From Thermopolyspora flexuosa (GTDB lineage Bacteria > Actinomycetota > Actinomycetes > Streptosporangiales > Streptosporangiaceae), in the NCBI RefSeq assembly GCF_006716785.1, contig NZ_VFPQ01000001.1, positions 4,278,001 to 4,342,000 of the forward strand: a stretch of DNA of 64,000 bases, given 5' to 3'. Within the stretch, counting starts at the first letter, position 1. Each line of letters begins with the position of its first letter. Position numbers and translations under genes: made by a program. Shown one piece after another: positions 63,043 through 64,000 of the stretch. The notes below the pieces were generated by a model. It had not been told where the DNA came from. It did not search any database and saw nothing but the letters and a program-made list of their open reading frames with translations.

Positions 63043-64000
63043 TCAGAGCTTCTCGATGGGCGCGTAGGCGAGCAGCAGGGTCTTCACCCCCAGGCTGCCG
63101 AAGTCGATCTTCGCGCTCGTCTTGTCCCCCGCGCCGTCCACGGACAGCACCGTGCCGAGGCCGAACTTGTCGTGGTTGACCCGGTCCCCGGGCGCGAGGT
63201 TCGGCACCGTCCGGCCGCCCCGCCGCGGCGGTGCCGCCGCCGGGGCCCGGGTCTCGCGGGCGGTCGCCGCCGTGGTGACGGTCTTGCCCGGGTCGGTACG
63301 CCACTCGATCAGCTCCTCGGGCACCTCGGCGAGGAACCGGGAGGCCGGGTTGAACGACGGCGCCCCCCACGCGCTGCGCACCAGGGCCCGGGACAGGTAG
63401 AGGCGGCGCCGCGCCCGGGTGATGCCGACGTAGGCGAGGCGGCGCTCCTCCTCCAGCTCCTGCGGCTCGCCGAGCGAGCGCAGGTGCGGGAAGACCCCGT
63501 CCTCCAGGCCGGTGAGGAACACCACGGGGAACTCCAGGCCCTTGGCGGTGTGCAGGGTCATCAGCGTGACCACGCCCTGCCCGTCGTCGTTGTCCGGCAC
63601 CTGGTCGGCGTCGGCGACGAGGGACACCTGCTCGAGGAAGTCGACGAGCCCGCCCTCGGGGTTCGCCTCCTGGAACTCCTGGGCGACCGCGATCAGCTCG
63701 TTGAGGTTCTCCAGCCGGCTCGCGTCCTGCGGGTCCTCGGAGTTCTCCAGCTCGGCCCGGTACCCGGTGGCGGTGAGCACCTCCTCGGCGAGCTCGGCGA
63801 CCGGCAGCTCCTTGCGGCGCAGCTCCTCGAGCAGCTCGGTGAACTCCCGGATCGCGTTGATCGAGCGGGTGGCGAGCCCGGGCACCTCCTCGGCGCGCCG
63901 CATCGCCTCCCAGAACGGGACGCGCTCCCGCGCGGAGAACGCCTCCAGCATCGCCTCGGCCCGCTCGCCGATGCCCCGCTTGGGCACGTTGAGGATGCGC
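63043..64000 (-). CDS. pcrA: PcrA/UvrD-type ATP-dependent DNA helicase, C-terminal part (5' end outside window)
   Basis: About 319 residues, running off the right edge in the leading frame (RILNVPKRGIGERA). Superfamily 1A motifs: V in MTLHTAKGLEFPVVFLTGLEDGVFP and VI in ERRLAYVGITRARRRLYLSRA. The last 50 residues, after a Ala/Arg-rich linker, form the PcrA-type C-terminal domain (GDRVNHDKFGLGTVLSVDG ... IDFGSLGVKTLLLAYAPIEKL) that binds RNA polymerase in other species. It unwinds DNA 3'-5' in repair and conflict removal. Confidence 0.95.
   Translation of the reverse strand, partial: RILNVPKRGIGERAEAMLEAFSARERVPFWEAMRRAEEVPGLATRSINAIREFTELLEELRRKELPVAELAEEVLTATGYRAELENSEDPQDASRLENLNELIAVAQEFQEANPEGGLVDFLEQVSLVADADQVPDNDDGQGVVTLMTLHTAKGLEFPVVFLTGLEDGVFPHLRSLGEPQELEEERRLAYVGITRARRRLYLSRALVRSAWGAPSFNPASRFLAEVPEELIEWRTDPGKTVTTAATARETRAPAAAPPRRGGRTVPNLAPGDRVNHDKFGLGTVLSVDGAGDKTSAKIDFGSLGVKTLLLAYAPIEKL

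Overview
The window is high-GC actinobacterial chromosome. Genes are closely spaced, GTG/ATG/TTG starts are common, and gene order repeatedly matches Mycobacterium and Streptomyces as I remember them: lpdA / gamma-glutamylcyclotransferase / purine nucleoside phosphorylase / pmmB, and sucCD / perM / purN-purH. The flavour (WXG100 plus a large EssC/EccC ATPase, SCO4848-type membrane protein, DUF3017, DUF5996, a CRISPR remnant) suggests Streptosporangiales, perhaps a Thermobispora-like thermophile. That placement is inference. No rRNA or tRNA gene was seen.

Region by region. 1-12.1 kb is an accessory region tied to type VII secretion. It holds the tail of a helical 'NPFG' protein, an EspG-like gene and a 187-residue orphan protein (copy A); then a second, AT-richer block with a frameshifted NPFG protein and three more 187-residue paralogues (B, C and frameshifted D); then a 1501-residue EssC/EccC ATPase and a convergent WXG100 gene. 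12.4-24.8 kb is a metabolic and envelope stretch: acyl-CoA carboxylase alpha, TPM-domain protein, LpdA-type flavoprotein, gamma-glutamylcyclotransferase, PNP, phosphohexomutase, D,D-carboxypeptidase, SCO4848-type protein, YbdK-type ligase and M20 amidohydrolase. 25.1-34.0 kb is a nucleoside uptake and salvage operon: BMP lipoprotein, ATPase, two permeases, cdd, deoA, cupin, add and a PH-like membrane protein.

34.0-36.1 kb holds an orphan two-repeat CRISPR remnant and an XRE/TPR regulator in a locally AT-rich patch. 36.2-39.8 kb has trpS, a CNNM/CorC-type protein and galE. 40.2-46.2 kb is a TCA block (mdh, icd, citrate synthase) interleaved with a soluble Ser/Thr kinase, a DUF3017 membrane protein and a divergent FHA-HTH protein. 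46.2-53.6 kb carries folD, purH, purN, small membrane proteins, a GT-C-like polytopic protein and a PerM-like protein. 53.8-58.1 kb has an I36-like anchored protein, a DUF5996 protein and sucD/sucC. 58.4-64.0 kb has a lone B12-binding protein, TspO, three tandem exported paralogues with a LolA/LppX look, and the 3' part of a PcrA/UvrD helicase.

The most unusual part is 1-6.7 kb. An unrecognised 187-residue family occurs four times beside T7SS-type genes, and three separate single-base deletions break two of the genes. These may be real decay or homopolymer sequencing errors; resequencing or other strains would decide.
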